Notes: generated from the letters alone by a model not told the origin. A DNA stretch of 64,000 nucleotides from Aurantibacter crassamenti (GCF_016811105.1 NZ_JAFBGM010000001.1:372001-436000); one strand, 5' to 3'. Positions 41,848 through 52,904 are shown, numbered from the stretch's first letter. A program made the numbers and translations.

Positions 41848-42942
41848 CTATTCAGTCATTTTTGCTGCAGTTTTAGCAGCTTCATTCCGATCAATGGAAT
41901 GACCTGGCCTAGTCCACTTAGGTTTTTCCCCTAAAGGTTGCAACTGTGAATCTTTAGCTTCAACAGTTTTTGGCTGTGAGATCTTTGTAAACGGCTTTTG
42001 CGGATTCAAACCTAAAAGTTTGAACATCTCCATATCTTCATTTACATCAGGGTTCGGCGTAGTCAATAATTTATCTCCTGCAAATATCGAATTTGCGCCT
42101 GCAAAGAAACACATTGCTTGTCCTTCTCTACTCATTTCGGTTCTACCGGCAGACAATCGCACTTGAGTATCTGGTAATACAATTCTAGTTGTTGCTACCA
42201 TACGTATCATATCCCAAATAGAAATAGGTTCCATTTCTGCCATTGGCGTTCCTTCAACTGCAACCAACGCATTAATTGGCACAGATTCCGGCTGAGGATT
42301 CAAAGAAGAAAGCGCTACCAACATTCCTGCTCTATCTTCTATAGCTTCACCCATTCCAATAATACCGCCACTACAAACTGTTACATTACTTTTACGAACA
42401 TTTTCGATAGTTTCAATGCGATCTTCAAAGGCACGGGTAGAAATTACATCTTTATAATAATCTTCTGAAGTGTCTAAATTATGGTTGTAAGCATACAATC
42501 CGGCTTCAGCTAATCGTTTAGCCTGATTTTCAGTTATCATACCAAGTGTACAACAAACCTCCATATCTAATTTATTAATCGTACGTACCATTTCTAGTAC
42601 TTGATCAAATTCAGCTCCGTCTTTAACATTACGCCATGCCGCTCCCATACAAACTCGCGAACTACCAGAAGCTTTTGCCCGTAAAGCCTGAGCTTTAACA
42701 TGTGAAACAGTCATTAAATCATTTCCTTCAATATCAGTATGATAACGAGCCGCTTGCGGACAATAACCACAATCTTCTGGACAACCTCCAGTTTTAATTG
42801 AAAGTAAGGTAGAAACCTGTACTGTATTTGGGTCGTGATTTTCTCTATGGATTGTCGCAGCTTCATAAAGCAATTCCATTAAAGGCTTGTTGTAAATATC
42901 AAGTATTTCTTGCTTTGACCAATTGTTTCTTGTTTCACTCAT
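41848..42942 (-). CDS. bioB: biotin synthase BioB
   Basis: Radical SAM enzyme that inserts sulfur into dethiobiotin. The 364-residue protein has the cluster motif C54-x3-C58-x2-C61 (GGCPEDCGYCPQ), then SSRVCMGAAWRN and VCSGGIIGMGE and the [2Fe-2S] region LPDTQVRLSAGR. The C-terminus has a charged extension past about residue 320. It is the last gene of the biotin cluster, 86 bp after the ketoacyl synthase gene. Confidence 0.97.
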   Translation of the reverse strand: MSETRNNWSKQEILDIYNKPLMELLYEAATIHRENHDPNTVQVSTLLSIKTGGCPEDCGYCPQAARYHTDIEGNDLMTVSHVKAQALRAKASGSSRVCMGAAWRNVKDGAEFDQVLEMVRTINKLDMEVCCTLGMITENQAKRLAEAGLYAYNHNLDTSEDYYKDVISTRAFEDRIETIENVRKSNVTVCSGGIIGMGEAIEDRAGMLVALSSLNPQPESVPINALVAVEGTPMAEMEPISIWDMIRMVATTRIVLPDTQVRLSAGRTEMSREGQAMCFFAGANSIFAGDKLLTTPNPDVNEDMEMFKLLGLNPQKPFTKISQPKTVEAKDSQLQPLGEKPKWTRPGHSIDRNEAAKTAAKMTE

Positions 42943-43028
42943 AGGATGACAAATTCGAGCTCAAAAATAGGTTAATTGCATTTGAAATCCCAATTATGAA
43001 AAATTGAAATAAAAAGTGCTCTAATATT

Positions 43029-44183
43029 TCAACTAGAGAGCACTACACTTACAGCATTCCCACCAAAGCCAACGGCATTAACCATCACTTTTTTTATTTT
43101 ACCTGGAGTATTAGATGCATCTAAATAGGGCACTTTAATTACTTCTTGATGTTGCAACATTAAAAGAGCCATTTCGACACTTAACATTCCAGAGGCTCCA
43201 AAGGTGTGACCTAATTTCCATTTATTATTAGTTAAATACGGGATATCCTTTTTAAATATTTCATTTATAGCTTTGAATTCAGCCAAATCACCTTTAATTG
43301 TACCTGGAGTATGGGTTACTATAACATCTATTTCATCAGGTGCACAATCACCCAGTGCCATACGCATTGAACGCTGAAAACATTTTGCATCAGTGGAAAT
43401 TGAAATATTATGTTCTAAAATTTCTGTAGCATAACCTACACCTTCAATTGTGGCGAGTGCGTTCTCAGGTTTTCCTTTTTCAAGACAAACAATAGCTGCC
43501 CCTTCACCTAAAATCATACTATTGTATTTTTTAGTGAGATTTAAGGCCTTACAAGGAAAGTCATCTACTTCACGAGAATAGATTTTAAGCGCTTTCATTT
43601 GTGCTATAGTAAAAGGAGTTAAAGGTGCTTCACTACCCCCAACTAAAAACTTATCTGCCATTCCTCCACTTATCCATGCAATACCATTTAAAAGGGCATG
43701 TAACGCAGTTGAACAAGTAATTGAATGGGAAATCTCAGGCCCTGTAGATTGTAAATCATGTGCCACCCATGATGAAATATTGCCTAAAGTAGTTGTTGGC
43801 GAAGACAAAGTTGACGTTTTACTATTTTCAAGAAATTCTTGGTGATATTTTTCAAATAGTGAAGTTGCACCTCTCGATGAACCAATGTTGATTCCAAAAT
43901 TGCTTTCTGCTTTCCATCCAGCTTGACTAGCAGCGCTTCTTGCAGCAAATATTGCAAACAAGACGGTGTCATCAAGGTTTTTATACTTAATATCCGACTT
44001 TCTAAGAAGTTCAATTTCTTTATTAGATGATTCATTTAATGGTGCCATCCATTCTATAGAACCATTAAATTCTTTTTTAATAAATCGATGTTCATGATTT
44101 TGGTATGCCTTCCAAACTTCATCCGAAGAACAACCCAAAGCAGAAATTGAGCCTAATGAGGTGATATAAATTGGTTCTTTCAC
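43029..44183 (-). CDS. beta-ketoacyl synthase inside the biotin operon
   Basis: The 384-residue condensing enzyme of the FabF/KAS type has its catalytic triad intact: C157 (SITCSTALHALLNG), H291 (VTHTPGTIKGD) and H326 (KLGHTFGASG). It begins with GTG at 44183 (MKEPIYITSLGSISALG). It lies 11 bp after bioA and before bioB, so it is expressed with biotin synthesis. No bioC, bioH, bioI or bioW is present here, so I infer that this enzyme helps make the pimeloyl precursor. It is shorter than FabF (about 410), and its sequence is diverged around the active site. Confidence 0.9.
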   Translation of the reverse strand: MKEPIYITSLGSISALGCSSDEVWKAYQNHEHRFIKKEFNGSIEWMAPLNESSNKEIELLRKSDIKYKNLDDTVLFAIFAARSAASQAGWKAESNFGINIGSSRGATSLFEKYHQEFLENSKTSTLSSPTTTLGNISSWVAHDLQSTGPEISHSITCSTALHALLNGIAWISGGMADKFLVGGSEAPLTPFTIAQMKALKIYSREVDDFPCKALNLTKKYNSMILGEGAAIVCLEKGKPENALATIEGVGYATEILEHNISISTDAKCFQRSMRMALGDCAPDEIDVIVTHTPGTIKGDLAEFKAINEIFKKDIPYLTNNKWKLGHTFGASGMLSVEMALLMLQHQEVIKVPYLDASNTPGKIKKVMVNAVGFGGNAVSVVLSS

Positions 44184-44194
44184 TATTATATTTT

Positions 44195-45463
44195 TTACAC
44201 AATTTCTAACGAGCGTTCAATAACATTATAAACTCGCTCTAATTGTTCATTAGTGATGACAAAAGGCGGTAAAACATAAATTGTATTTCCTAAGGGCCTA
44301 AGATTAACACCTTCGCTCATATAAAAATCATATAACATATCTCTAAACGAACCATATCTATTACCCTCAACGGTCAAGTCTATTGCAAGAATAACCCCAA
44401 ATGACCGTGCTTCTTTTACTTTTGGATGTTTTTCAATTTGCAAAACAAATCTTTGATGTGCCTTTTCTATATACGCTCTTCGTTCTACAATATCGTCAGA
44501 ATTTAAAAGTTCTAATCCTGCTAAGGCAGCAGTACAACCTATCGGATGTGCACTAAATGTATGCGCATGAAAAAAACCCTTTGCTACTGATTCACTTAAA
44601 AAAGCATCATACACTTTTTGGCTACAACTGGTAATACTCAATGGAAACATTGCTGCTGTTAAAGCCTTACTTAAGCAAATAATATCTGGATTATTTATTA
44701 AATAGTCAGAAGCGAAGTTCTTGCCGGTTTTACCAAAACCAGTCATGACCTCATCCGCAATAGTAATCACATTATTTTCTTGGCATTTTTGAATTAAAGC
44801 ATCAAGCCCTTTGGCCGAATGAAATTTCATCCCCGCTGCACCTTGTACTAGTGGTTCAAAAACAAAAGCTGCACATGAATTATTGTTTAAAATATAGTCC
44901 AATTTTGAAAGCACTTCATCAATTGTATCTTCTTGTGGTACTGGTATTCGTTCGACCTTCAATAAAAAATCTTCAAATGGCCCGTTGTATGATGAAAGTC
45001 CTGATGCGCTCATAGCACCAAACGTATCCCCATGAAAACCATTTTCAAAGGCAATAAGTGTATCTCTTCGTTCACCTAAATTATGATGATATTGAAGCGC
45101 CATTTTAATACCAGCTTCAATGGCAGTTGAACCATTATCATTAAAGAAAATTTTCCTCTGATTACTAGGCAAAATTTCAATAAGTTGTTCTGAAAGTTTT
45201 ATGGCAGGTTCATGTGTAAAACCGCTAAACATCACAAAATCTAATTGCTTCATCTGTGCGGTTATAGCATCAGTAATATAGGAATTACAATGTCCGTACA
45301 TTGCGGTATACCATGAAGCTATTCCGTCTATATAAGAATTTCCATCTTCATCCCAAATCAACGCATCTTTTGCTTTTACAATACCCAATCGTGGGGCTGC
45401 CGTTTGATGTTGCGTCAATGGGTGCCATAGATATTTTTGATCTCTTTCAGAAAGATTTTTCAA
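44195..45463 (-). CDS. bioA: adenosylmethionine-8-amino-7-oxononanoate aminotransferase BioA
   Basis: PLP enzyme that makes 7,8-diaminopelargonate using SAM as amino donor. The 422-residue protein has LWHPLTQH near the start, IDGIASWYTAMYGHC, FFNDNGSTAIEAGIKMALQ and the PLP region IADEVMTGFGKTG, with the Schiff-base lysine in ICLSKALTAAMFPLS. It starts at TTG 45463 (MKNLSERDQKYLW), where homology begins. It follows bioD by 105 bp. Confidence 0.96.
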   Translation of the reverse strand: MKNLSERDQKYLWHPLTQHQTAAPRLGIVKAKDALIWDEDGNSYIDGIASWYTAMYGHCNSYITDAITAQMKQLDFVMFSGFTHEPAIKLSEQLIEILPSNQRKIFFNDNGSTAIEAGIKMALQYHHNLGERRDTLIAFENGFHGDTFGAMSASGLSSYNGPFEDFLLKVERIPVPQEDTIDEVLSKLDYILNNNSCAAFVFEPLVQGAAGMKFHSAKGLDALIQKCQENNVITIADEVMTGFGKTGKNFASDYLINNPDIICLSKALTAAMFPLSITSCSQKVYDAFLSESVAKGFFHAHTFSAHPIGCTAALAGLELLNSDDIVERRAYIEKAHQRFVLQIEKHPKVKEARSFGVILAIDLTVEGNRYGSFRDMLYDFYMSEGVNLRPLGNTIYVLPPFVITNEQLERVYNVIERSLEIV

Positions 45464-45568
45464 CTAGTACAGTGGTATTATATGTGCTATTTACACAATA
45501 CAAAGATGAGAATTAAAGAGCATACAGCCATTCATAAACTATTCTAAATGGTAATGACTTAAGTTTAC

Positions 45569-46186
45569 CTATAAAGCCTGAATGACAGATCTAAATTTAT
45601 CTGCATATCTTCTAATGGCGGCCTTATCAATAGTCGTTTCTTCGTCAATTCTACCTAAAACTGTTACGCCTGTTTTACTCGCAATAATATTTTCTGTTGT
45701 AGGGTGCTCTTTTCCATTAAATAAAACAGCCACATTATAACCTCTTTCTACCAACCAGTTAATAGTCATTAGTGAATGGTTAATGCTTCCTAAATAATGA
45801 CGAGATACTACAATCACCTTATAATTAGGCATAATGATATCAAGAACGGTTTCTTCTTCATTTAAAGGAACCAATAAACCACCTGCACCTTCAATAACCA
45901 ATGAATTTTCTGTTTGAGGCTCAATAATATTTGAATGTTCAATTCGTATTCCATCTATTTCAGCAGCTGCATGTGGACTCATTGCTGTAGTCAATTCATA
46001 ACTGCTTTCATGAATTACCGTCTTACTATTTGTTATTAAACCTCTAATACTATCACTGTCAGTTGCATCTAAATCACCTGCTTGAACGGGTTTCCAATAA
46101 TCTGCCTCTAATGCTTCAACAATAATGGCTGATGCAATTGTTTTACCTACGTCTGTTGAAATTCCTGTTATAAAGATTCGCTTCAT
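45569..46186 (-). CDS. bioD: dethiobiotin synthetase BioD
   Basis: ATP-dependent carboxylation and ring closure of 7,8-diaminopelargonate. The 205-residue P-loop protein has FITGISTDVGKTIASAI at the start and VIEGAGGLLVPLNEEET. I chose the ATG at 46186 (MKRIFITGIS); the open frame extends upstream by nine residues into the DUF2007 end. It lies 2 bp after the DUF2007 gene. Confidence 0.96.
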   Translation of the reverse strand: MKRIFITGISTDVGKTIASAIIVEALEADYWKPVQAGDLDATDSDSIRGLITNSKTVIHESSYELTTAMSPHAAAEIDGIRIEHSNIIEPQTENSLVIEGAGGLLVPLNEEETVLDIIMPNYKVIVVSRHYLGSINHSLMTINWLVERGYNVAVLFNGKEHPTTENIIASKTGVTVLGRIDEETTIDKAAIRRYADKFRSVIQAL

Positions 46187-46188
46187 TC

Positions 46189-46575
46189 TTATGGTTGTGT
46201 TATAATGTTGCACTGCGTACAGCGATATTTTCGTTTTTCAAAAAATGGAAATAGTTTATTAATTATCCCTTTTCTAGTATAATAAGTTTCTGATTTTTCA
46301 GCCTTACAATTTGGACAAATAATTGGGTCACCATTATCATCTATAGCATAATTTCTGATCTCATTGTAGATTTCAATGGCACGTTCTTTATCATTTTCAT
46401 TCACTTGAATTTTAACGCCACCAATCGCATCACTAATCAAAGGGTCTGAATTCAAGGTGTATTCATCTTTTAGAAATACTGAGATACCTTCAGATTCTAA
46501 TTTACCTTTAATAATCTGCACATCTGCCGGGTACGAGAAAGCCCCAAGTGTGTAAAAGCCTTTTTCCATATTCAT
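46189..46575 (-). CDS. DUF2007 protein with a C-terminal zinc ribbon
   Basis: The 128-residue protein has an N-terminal DUF2007 domain (about 5-70; FYTLGAFSYPADVQIIKGKL, GGVKIQVNENDKERAIEI), a ferredoxin-like fold labelled a putative signal-transducing domain. A C-terminal zinc ribbon follows, with CPNC (about 90) and CTQC (about 120). It sits between bioF and bioD, overlapping the bioF stop as TAATG, so it is made with the biotin enzymes. Whether it serves biotin synthesis or is a passenger is unknown. Confidence 0.85.
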   Translation of the reverse strand: MNMEKGFYTLGAFSYPADVQIIKGKLESEGISVFLKDEYTLNSDPLISDAIGGVKIQVNENDKERAIEIYNEIRNYAIDDNGDPIICPNCKAEKSETYYTRKGIINKLFPFFEKRKYRCTQCNIITQP

Positions 46576-47744
46576 TAACTAAATTTAGCTAAAATTCTAA
46601 AACATTCTGAAATTTCTTCTTTAGTATTATAACTATGAATACAAAACCGCAAACGCTCTTTACCTTCAGGTACTGTTGGTGATACGATTGGTTTTACATC
46701 AAAACCTTTTTCTTGCAATTTATGAGCTAGAAATCTCGCTCTTTCATTTCCTTGAACAAGAAAACTTTGAATAGCAGAACGACAAGGAATAAAATTATCA
46801 ATTAAGTTTGCATTTTTAATTTCAGAGAGAAAGTAATCCACATTTATAAATAATTCTTTCGAAAGAATTATTCCGGGCCTAGTATTTAAAAATTCTAATG
46901 CTATTATAATACTTGCAATTGCATGTGGTGGCATTGCTGTTGTATATATAAAACTGCGACAAAAATTGATTAGATAATCTTTGAGTCTAGCACTACATAC
47001 AATTGCAGCACCATGACAACCTATTGCTTTACCAAAAGTTATAATACGTGCAAAAACTTGATTCTCCAAACCATACAACTTAACTAGGCCCTCACCTCTT
47101 TTACCATATACACCAAATGAATGCGCCTCATCAACTATTAAATGAATTTTATATTCGGTGCAAAAATTAGCGAAAGCTATAAGGTCTGGAGAATCACCAT
47201 CCATGGAAAAAATGGCCTCAGTAACAACATAAATATCAACATTATTTAGTCCGGCAACTTCACTATTTTGACGTAAAGTTTGACATTTCAATTTTAAATC
47301 TTCAAGGTCATTGTGTTTAAACTTATAACTTTTAGCATTCCCTAAATTAATACCATCTCTTATACTAGCATGAATAAATTCATCATAAAAAATAACATCA
47401 CCACGTTGTGGAATACTTGAAAAAAAACCAATATTAGCATCATAACCCGAATTGAAAACTAAAGCTGATTCTGACCCTAACAAATCGGCTAAATTCAATT
47501 CTAATTTTTCGAAAAGTGGATGATTCCCTGTAAGCAATCGAGAACCAGTTGCCCCATTTTTATCTAAATTTTCATTTATAAGTAATTTAAGCGCTTTACG
47601 AGAGAGTTCTATCTCTCTAGCTAAACCCAAATAATCATTTGAAGAAAAATCAACTTTATCTGCTTGTTTAGATAATTTCCGAAACGCACCAGATTCTATT
47701 CTAGAGGCAAGTTTAGACTGTAATTTTTTTGGAAAATTAGGCAT
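46575..47744 (-). CDS. bioF: 8-amino-7-oxononanoate synthase BioF
   Basis: PLP enzyme that joins pimeloyl-thioester and alanine. The 389-residue protein has FSSNDYLGLA, NGATGSRLLTGNHPLFEKLE, ALVFNSGYDANIGFFSS, VDEAHSFGVYGKRGEG and the Schiff-base lysine in IITFGKAIGCHGA. It is the first gene of the minus-strand biotin operon (bioF-DUF2007-bioD-bioA-KAS-bioB). No clear BirA-type operator was seen upstream. Confidence 0.96.
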   Translation of the reverse strand: MPNFPKKLQSKLASRIESGAFRKLSKQADKVDFSSNDYLGLAREIELSRKALKLLINENLDKNGATGSRLLTGNHPLFEKLELNLADLLGSESALVFNSGYDANIGFFSSIPQRGDVIFYDEFIHASIRDGINLGNAKSYKFKHNDLEDLKLKCQTLRQNSEVAGLNNVDIYVVTEAIFSMDGDSPDLIAFANFCTEYKIHLIVDEAHSFGVYGKRGEGLVKLYGLENQVFARIITFGKAIGCHGAAIVCSARLKDYLINFCRSFIYTTAMPPHAIASIIIALEFLNTRPGIILSKELFINVDYFLSEIKNANLIDNFIPCRSAIQSFLVQGNERARFLAHKLQEKGFDVKPIVSPTVPEGKERLRFCIHSYNTKEEISECFRILAKFS

Positions 47745-47809
47745 AAATCAAATTTACCACCTTTATTAAAACTACTTATACTCTCAAAGTAATGTTTTAG
47801 ATAAACGAA

Positions 47810-48365
47810 TTACTCTTTAACTGTAAATGTAAACCGCTCAGCAACTTCATCTTCAAATATGTGCGAAATACTAAAATGTACCTTGCCTTGTAAGACATTA
47901 ACAGGAAAAATATTAAAAAATCTTGATTGACCAAAAATATCAAACCTACCTGGCTCAATTAGAATAATACCTATACGCGATTCATAAATTGTTTGTTCAT
48001 TATTTAAGACCGCATTAATATCGTTGTATTGTCCTATAATTTCTCCTTTTTCAGCAAATACATAATCTTCTGAAACTGGGACTTGAACATATCTATCTGA
48101 TAATTCAGAGTATTTTGAAAGATTAACTAAATTTTTCTGCTCCTGTAGTTTCATAGATATCTAGAAGATTTGAATACCCTTCTTCCTCAAGATACCTGCT
48201 AAAATTTAAATCAAGATAGATAGTGTCACCGACAGCGTATTCTTTTTTATTGTCAAAGACAAATGCTTCTTTAAGTTCTACATGAGGTTGAAAATAATCA
48301 TCTTCTTTCTGAAAACATCCAAATAAAGAAAAACACAAAAGAAATACTAATACTATATTCTTCAT
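47810..48365 (-). pseudogene. small lipoprotein gene split by a frameshift
   Basis: An upstream frame (48365-48123) gives a lipoprotein signal (LFGC17) and runs to ...YETTGAEKFS then stop. A second frame (48154-47810) carries on with NLVNLSKYSELSDRYVQVP to ...AERFTFTVKE. Removing one A from the five-base homopolymer at 48132-48136 joins them into one protein of about 184 residues with no gap. So this is a frameshifted gene, a sequencing error, or rarely a slippage site. The family is not recognised; it looks like an envelope beta-sandwich protein. It lies 10 bp after an outer-membrane protein gene. Confidence 0.8.
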
Positions 48366-48375
48366 TTTTTAAATT

Positions 48376-48960
48376 TTAAAAGCGGTATCCTAATCGTATG
48401 CCGGTTCTAACTAATTCAGCATCCAAAATAAAATAGTCAAACTTAAAATTGGAACGCACCCCAAGTTGGGCCTCTAGAACTAATCTTTTTTTCGCCAATA
48501 ACAATTTATATCCGAATCCAACACCAGCCCCAAAACTCTCATTACCCTCTACTCCGTATTCATATACACCGTACCCCTCTTCATTATCAAATCGCACTAT
48601 AACATTCTCTTTTTCATTTCTATTGAACGATCCAAAAATTTCTAAAAAAGGACTATTACGCTGGGTATTTCTAATATACCATCTACCAAATGGGTTCACT
48701 TCGTAAATTGTAGCATAATCAAAACCCCAAGTACTTAAACGAAGTTCTTTATGATTATTACCATAATTTACACCGCTAACTCCAATAGTAAAATACTTAC
48801 TTAAACTTCGTTCATACGACAAGTTTAAACTACCCATTACCAAATATGAAATGTTAGATGAAACTTGGTTATTAAAGTTAAGTTCATTCCCGTCTTCTTG
48901 AGAAAAACAAGTTCCATAATAAAGAGTAAAACACAAAAACACGATAAGAAAACGAGTCAT
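48376..48960 (-). CDS. exported outer-membrane beta-barrel-like protein
   Basis: The 194-residue protein has a signal peptide (to about CFSQ21) and a barrel-like body with alternating beta strands (ISYLVMGSLNLSYERSLSKY, GVGFGYKLLLAKKRLVLEAQ, ending IRLGYRF with a terminal Phe). No named family recognised; similar to DUF3575-like Bacteroidota proteins. It precedes the frameshifted lipoprotein gene by 10 bp, and the two probably form a unit. Confidence 0.8.
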   Translation of the reverse strand: MTRFLIVFLCFTLYYGTCFSQEDGNELNFNNQVSSNISYLVMGSLNLSYERSLSKYFTIGVSGVNYGNNHKELRLSTWGFDYATIYEVNPFGRWYIRNTQRNSPFLEIFGSFNRNEKENVIVRFDNEEGYGVYEYGVEGNESFGAGVGFGYKLLLAKKRLVLEAQLGVRSNFKFDYFILDAELVRTGIRLGYRF

Positions 48961-49074
48961 AAACTAATAATAAGTTTGTTTTAAGACGTAATAAATAGAA
49001 TTGGTTGCTTGGAAGTGAGTGGTAAAACTTTAAAAAAGGTTAACATTATTAAATATAACTTTTGAAATAATAAC

Positions 49075-49107
49075 AAAAAAAAGCCATTTACATAGTGCAA
49101 ATGGCTT
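49075..49107 (-). terminator. terminator of atpD-atpC
   Basis: AAGCCATTT-N9-AAATGGCTT with eight T residues on the minus strand, 24 bp after the atpC stop. Confidence 0.88.
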
Positions 49108-49130
49108 TCAAATATCTAAATCAAAAAACT

Positions 49131-49409
49131 CTAATCAGCAAGAACAATAACTTTATTCTCACTCATTTCAACTGTACCGCTTGAAATGAAAAGAATCATC
49201 TCTCCTTTTGAGCCAGTTTTAAATTTATCTTGATGGTCTTCATCAATTGTTACCTTACCTTGAAATGACACATTACCTTCTTGTAATAAAGAAACAACAG
49301 CAGCGTGATTATTCAACATTTGAAACTCCCCTTCAACTCCTGGAACGGTTACTGAAGTAACTTCTCCTGAAAACAAAGTGGCTTCTGGTGAAACGATTTC
49401 TAAATACAT
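49131..49409 (-). CDS. atpC: F1-ATPase epsilon subunit, short form
   Basis: The 92-residue protein has only the N-terminal beta-sandwich (MYLEIVSPEATLFSGEVTSVTVPGVEGEFQMLNNHAA split over positions 1-38). The C-terminal two-helix inhibitory arm, which brings other epsilon subunits to about 130-140 residues, is absent. This short form is common in Bacteroidota. It follows atpD by 73 bp; the rest of the ATP synthase operon is not in the window. Confidence 0.95.
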   Translation of the reverse strand: MYLEIVSPEATLFSGEVTSVTVPGVEGEFQMLNNHAAVVSLLQEGNVSFQGKVTIDEDHQDKFKTGSKGEMILFISSGTVEMSENKVIVLAD

Positions 49410-49482
49410 ATATATAATTGTTTGTTATTAGTTAATGATTGTTGGAAAACTAAGCAACCAACAACTATAAACCATAAACTAT

Positions 49483-51009
<1,527 letters not shown>

Positions 51010-51130
51010 TTAGGATTAAAGGCTTCTGACGCAAGAACTTCCTAAATATTCGGAAGCACTCTTTTTTCAGGCTGCAAATATAAGATTTCAAACTCAAATA
51101 AGAAACCCCATTTTCATTTTTTTCCCCATT

Positions 51131-51155
51131 AAAAAAGCCTTCTAACGAAGGCTTT
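51131..51155 (-). terminator. terminator of the TonB receptor / SGNH operon
   Basis: AAAGCCTTC-TAAC-GAAGGCTTT with six T residues on the minus strand. Confidence 0.9.
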
Positions 51156-51200
51156 AAATTATAGCACTACCAATTATTATTTATTTTAAAAAATTAAAAC

Positions 51201-52862
51201 CTACTGCAAGGTCGGAGAATAGTTGGTAGGAAAATCATAAGCCTTAGCTACCGCTCCGGCTGCAATAAAATTTGAACCATACGTCGCATCTATAGCTGCT
51301 AAGAATTTATTCGCCATTAGAGCATAACCTCTAGCCGTTAAATGTATGCCATCTAAGCTCACTAAACCACCAGTTACCAAATTAGTAGTCATGTTAAATT
51401 CATCAAACTCAATACCAGAGGTAGACGCAGTAGTTAAGATACTATTCAAATCAACTAACGCTAAACCTGCAGATGAAGCAACCGAACTAATAGTTGAGTT
51501 ATATGCATCGGTAGCGGTTTTAATTTCCGCCTGTTCAGAAGGCAATAAAACCCATTTATCAATTAAAGGTAGCGTTATACCATCTACAGAAAACTGAGCT
51601 GCTAACGCAGGAGGTAAATTAAAATTCAATAACGCTTGATAAGAAAAATTATTTACCTCTCCTATTATTGAACTGCTAGGTAAAACCAACAAGTCATTTT
51701 CATTTGCTTGTCTTGCTTGACCATATGCATTACCCATTAATGTAGCAACTAAAGAAACCGATTCTTCTGGCAATCCAAGTGATTGTACAAAAATTGAAAA
51801 AGCAGGACTTATACTTAATGCTCCAGTGATTTGAGCTGACAAATCAATTAATGTTTCATCATAAATCACAACACCATTCGCTTCAGTTTCTGAAAATAAT
51901 ATCACGCGTGTTGGATCTAAAACTTCAAAAATTTGATTAAGCGCACCATAAACATTATTTAAAGTAGGTATTTGAGCAACAAGGGCTGGCCCATTATCTT
52001 CATCATTTGGATCTAAAGCATTAAAAGGAACCGTTGTAAAATGTGGTAAATCCGTAATATAAGGCACATTCGTAATTGCACCTTTAGCACCGCCACTTGT
52101 TAAAGCACCTACCAATGCACCTAAAGCAGCATCAAACGTTGCAGTAGGTGTAATTAGGTTGGTACCGTCACCACCCGTTGTTGCATAACCCAACACATCA
52201 TTGCCGCCAATTTCAGATAAGGTGAAAAAAGTTGGACTTTGAGCAACAGCTAATTCAATAATTGAAGCATCTGGAGACCCACTAGTTAAACGAATAGCAT
52301 AAGGATTTGCTGCAGCTGGAAAATTAGCCAAGTTACCGAATCCGGGTGCTAATAAATGAAAACTCTTAGCTCCAGGAACACCTAAATTATTAAACGGCCC
52401 TGTAGGATTATTTAATACAAAATCTGTAGTTGGTGTTACGGGCCCAATAAGTTCTTTTAAATCAACTGGAGTTTCGCCACCAAAAACTAACCTTGGCTTA
52501 AACAATGTATCATTAGTTACGGGGTTTAAAACCAATTGCCCACCTGCAATAAGTCCGCCAACATTATCACTCATTAAGGGTTGCGAAAAAGATCCACCAC
52601 CCGCTAATGACATTTGCGTGGCCAAAATATTTGGAAAGGAATTTTCTTGCGCAGCTTTAAATAATCCATTGTCAGTAAAACCAGCAGTAAATGAAGCACC
52701 TACGGCTACATAATTTGAAAAATCTGCGTTACCAGCTGTTAAAGCCGGAGCTTCAACTTCTACCATCTCTGGCCCTTCTACTTCAAGTATTACATCTTCA
52801 GGCTCGTTGCAGGCAATAAAACCTACAAGAAGACCTAGTACACCTATATATTTTAATTTCAT
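51201..52862 (-). CDS. SGNH/GDSL-type lipoprotein
   Basis: The 553-residue protein has a lipoprotein signal (GFIAC18). SGNH blocks are visible: block I YVAVGASFTAGF (Ser kept, GDS replaced by GAS), block III GGNDVLG, and block V DGIHLTARGYALMANKF with the Asp-x-x-His pair. Large insertions lie between the blocks. It starts 42 bp after a TonB receptor on the same strand, and such pairs recur in Bacteroidota. I infer a surface or periplasmic esterase that frees or holds a lipid-like cargo for the receptor. I chose the ATG at 52862; the upstream frame is leader. Confidence 0.87.
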   Translation of the reverse strand: MKLKYIGVLGLLVGFIACNEPEDVILEVEGPEMVEVEAPALTAGNADFSNYVAVGASFTAGFTDNGLFKAAQENSFPNILATQMSLAGGGSFSQPLMSDNVGGLIAGGQLVLNPVTNDTLFKPRLVFGGETPVDLKELIGPVTPTTDFVLNNPTGPFNNLGVPGAKSFHLLAPGFGNLANFPAAANPYAIRLTSGSPDASIIELAVAQSPTFFTLSEIGGNDVLGYATTGGDGTNLITPTATFDAALGALVGALTSGGAKGAITNVPYITDLPHFTTVPFNALDPNDEDNGPALVAQIPTLNNVYGALNQIFEVLDPTRVILFSETEANGVVIYDETLIDLSAQITGALSISPAFSIFVQSLGLPEESVSLVATLMGNAYGQARQANENDLLVLPSSSIIGEVNNFSYQALLNFNLPPALAAQFSVDGITLPLIDKWVLLPSEQAEIKTATDAYNSTISSVASSAGLALVDLNSILTTASTSGIEFDEFNMTTNLVTGGLVSLDGIHLTARGYALMANKFLAAIDATYGSNFIAAGAVAKAYDFPTNYSPTLQ

Positions 52863-52904
52863 TGTCTTATTTTTTATGTTTTCAATTCTCATCTGTAGCA
52901 ATTA

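Noticed and set aside
47749-47756. TAAATTTG as a bioF promoter
   Set aside because: It sits 5 bp before the ATG and no -33 element is found at the right spacing, so chance is as likely in AT-rich DNA.
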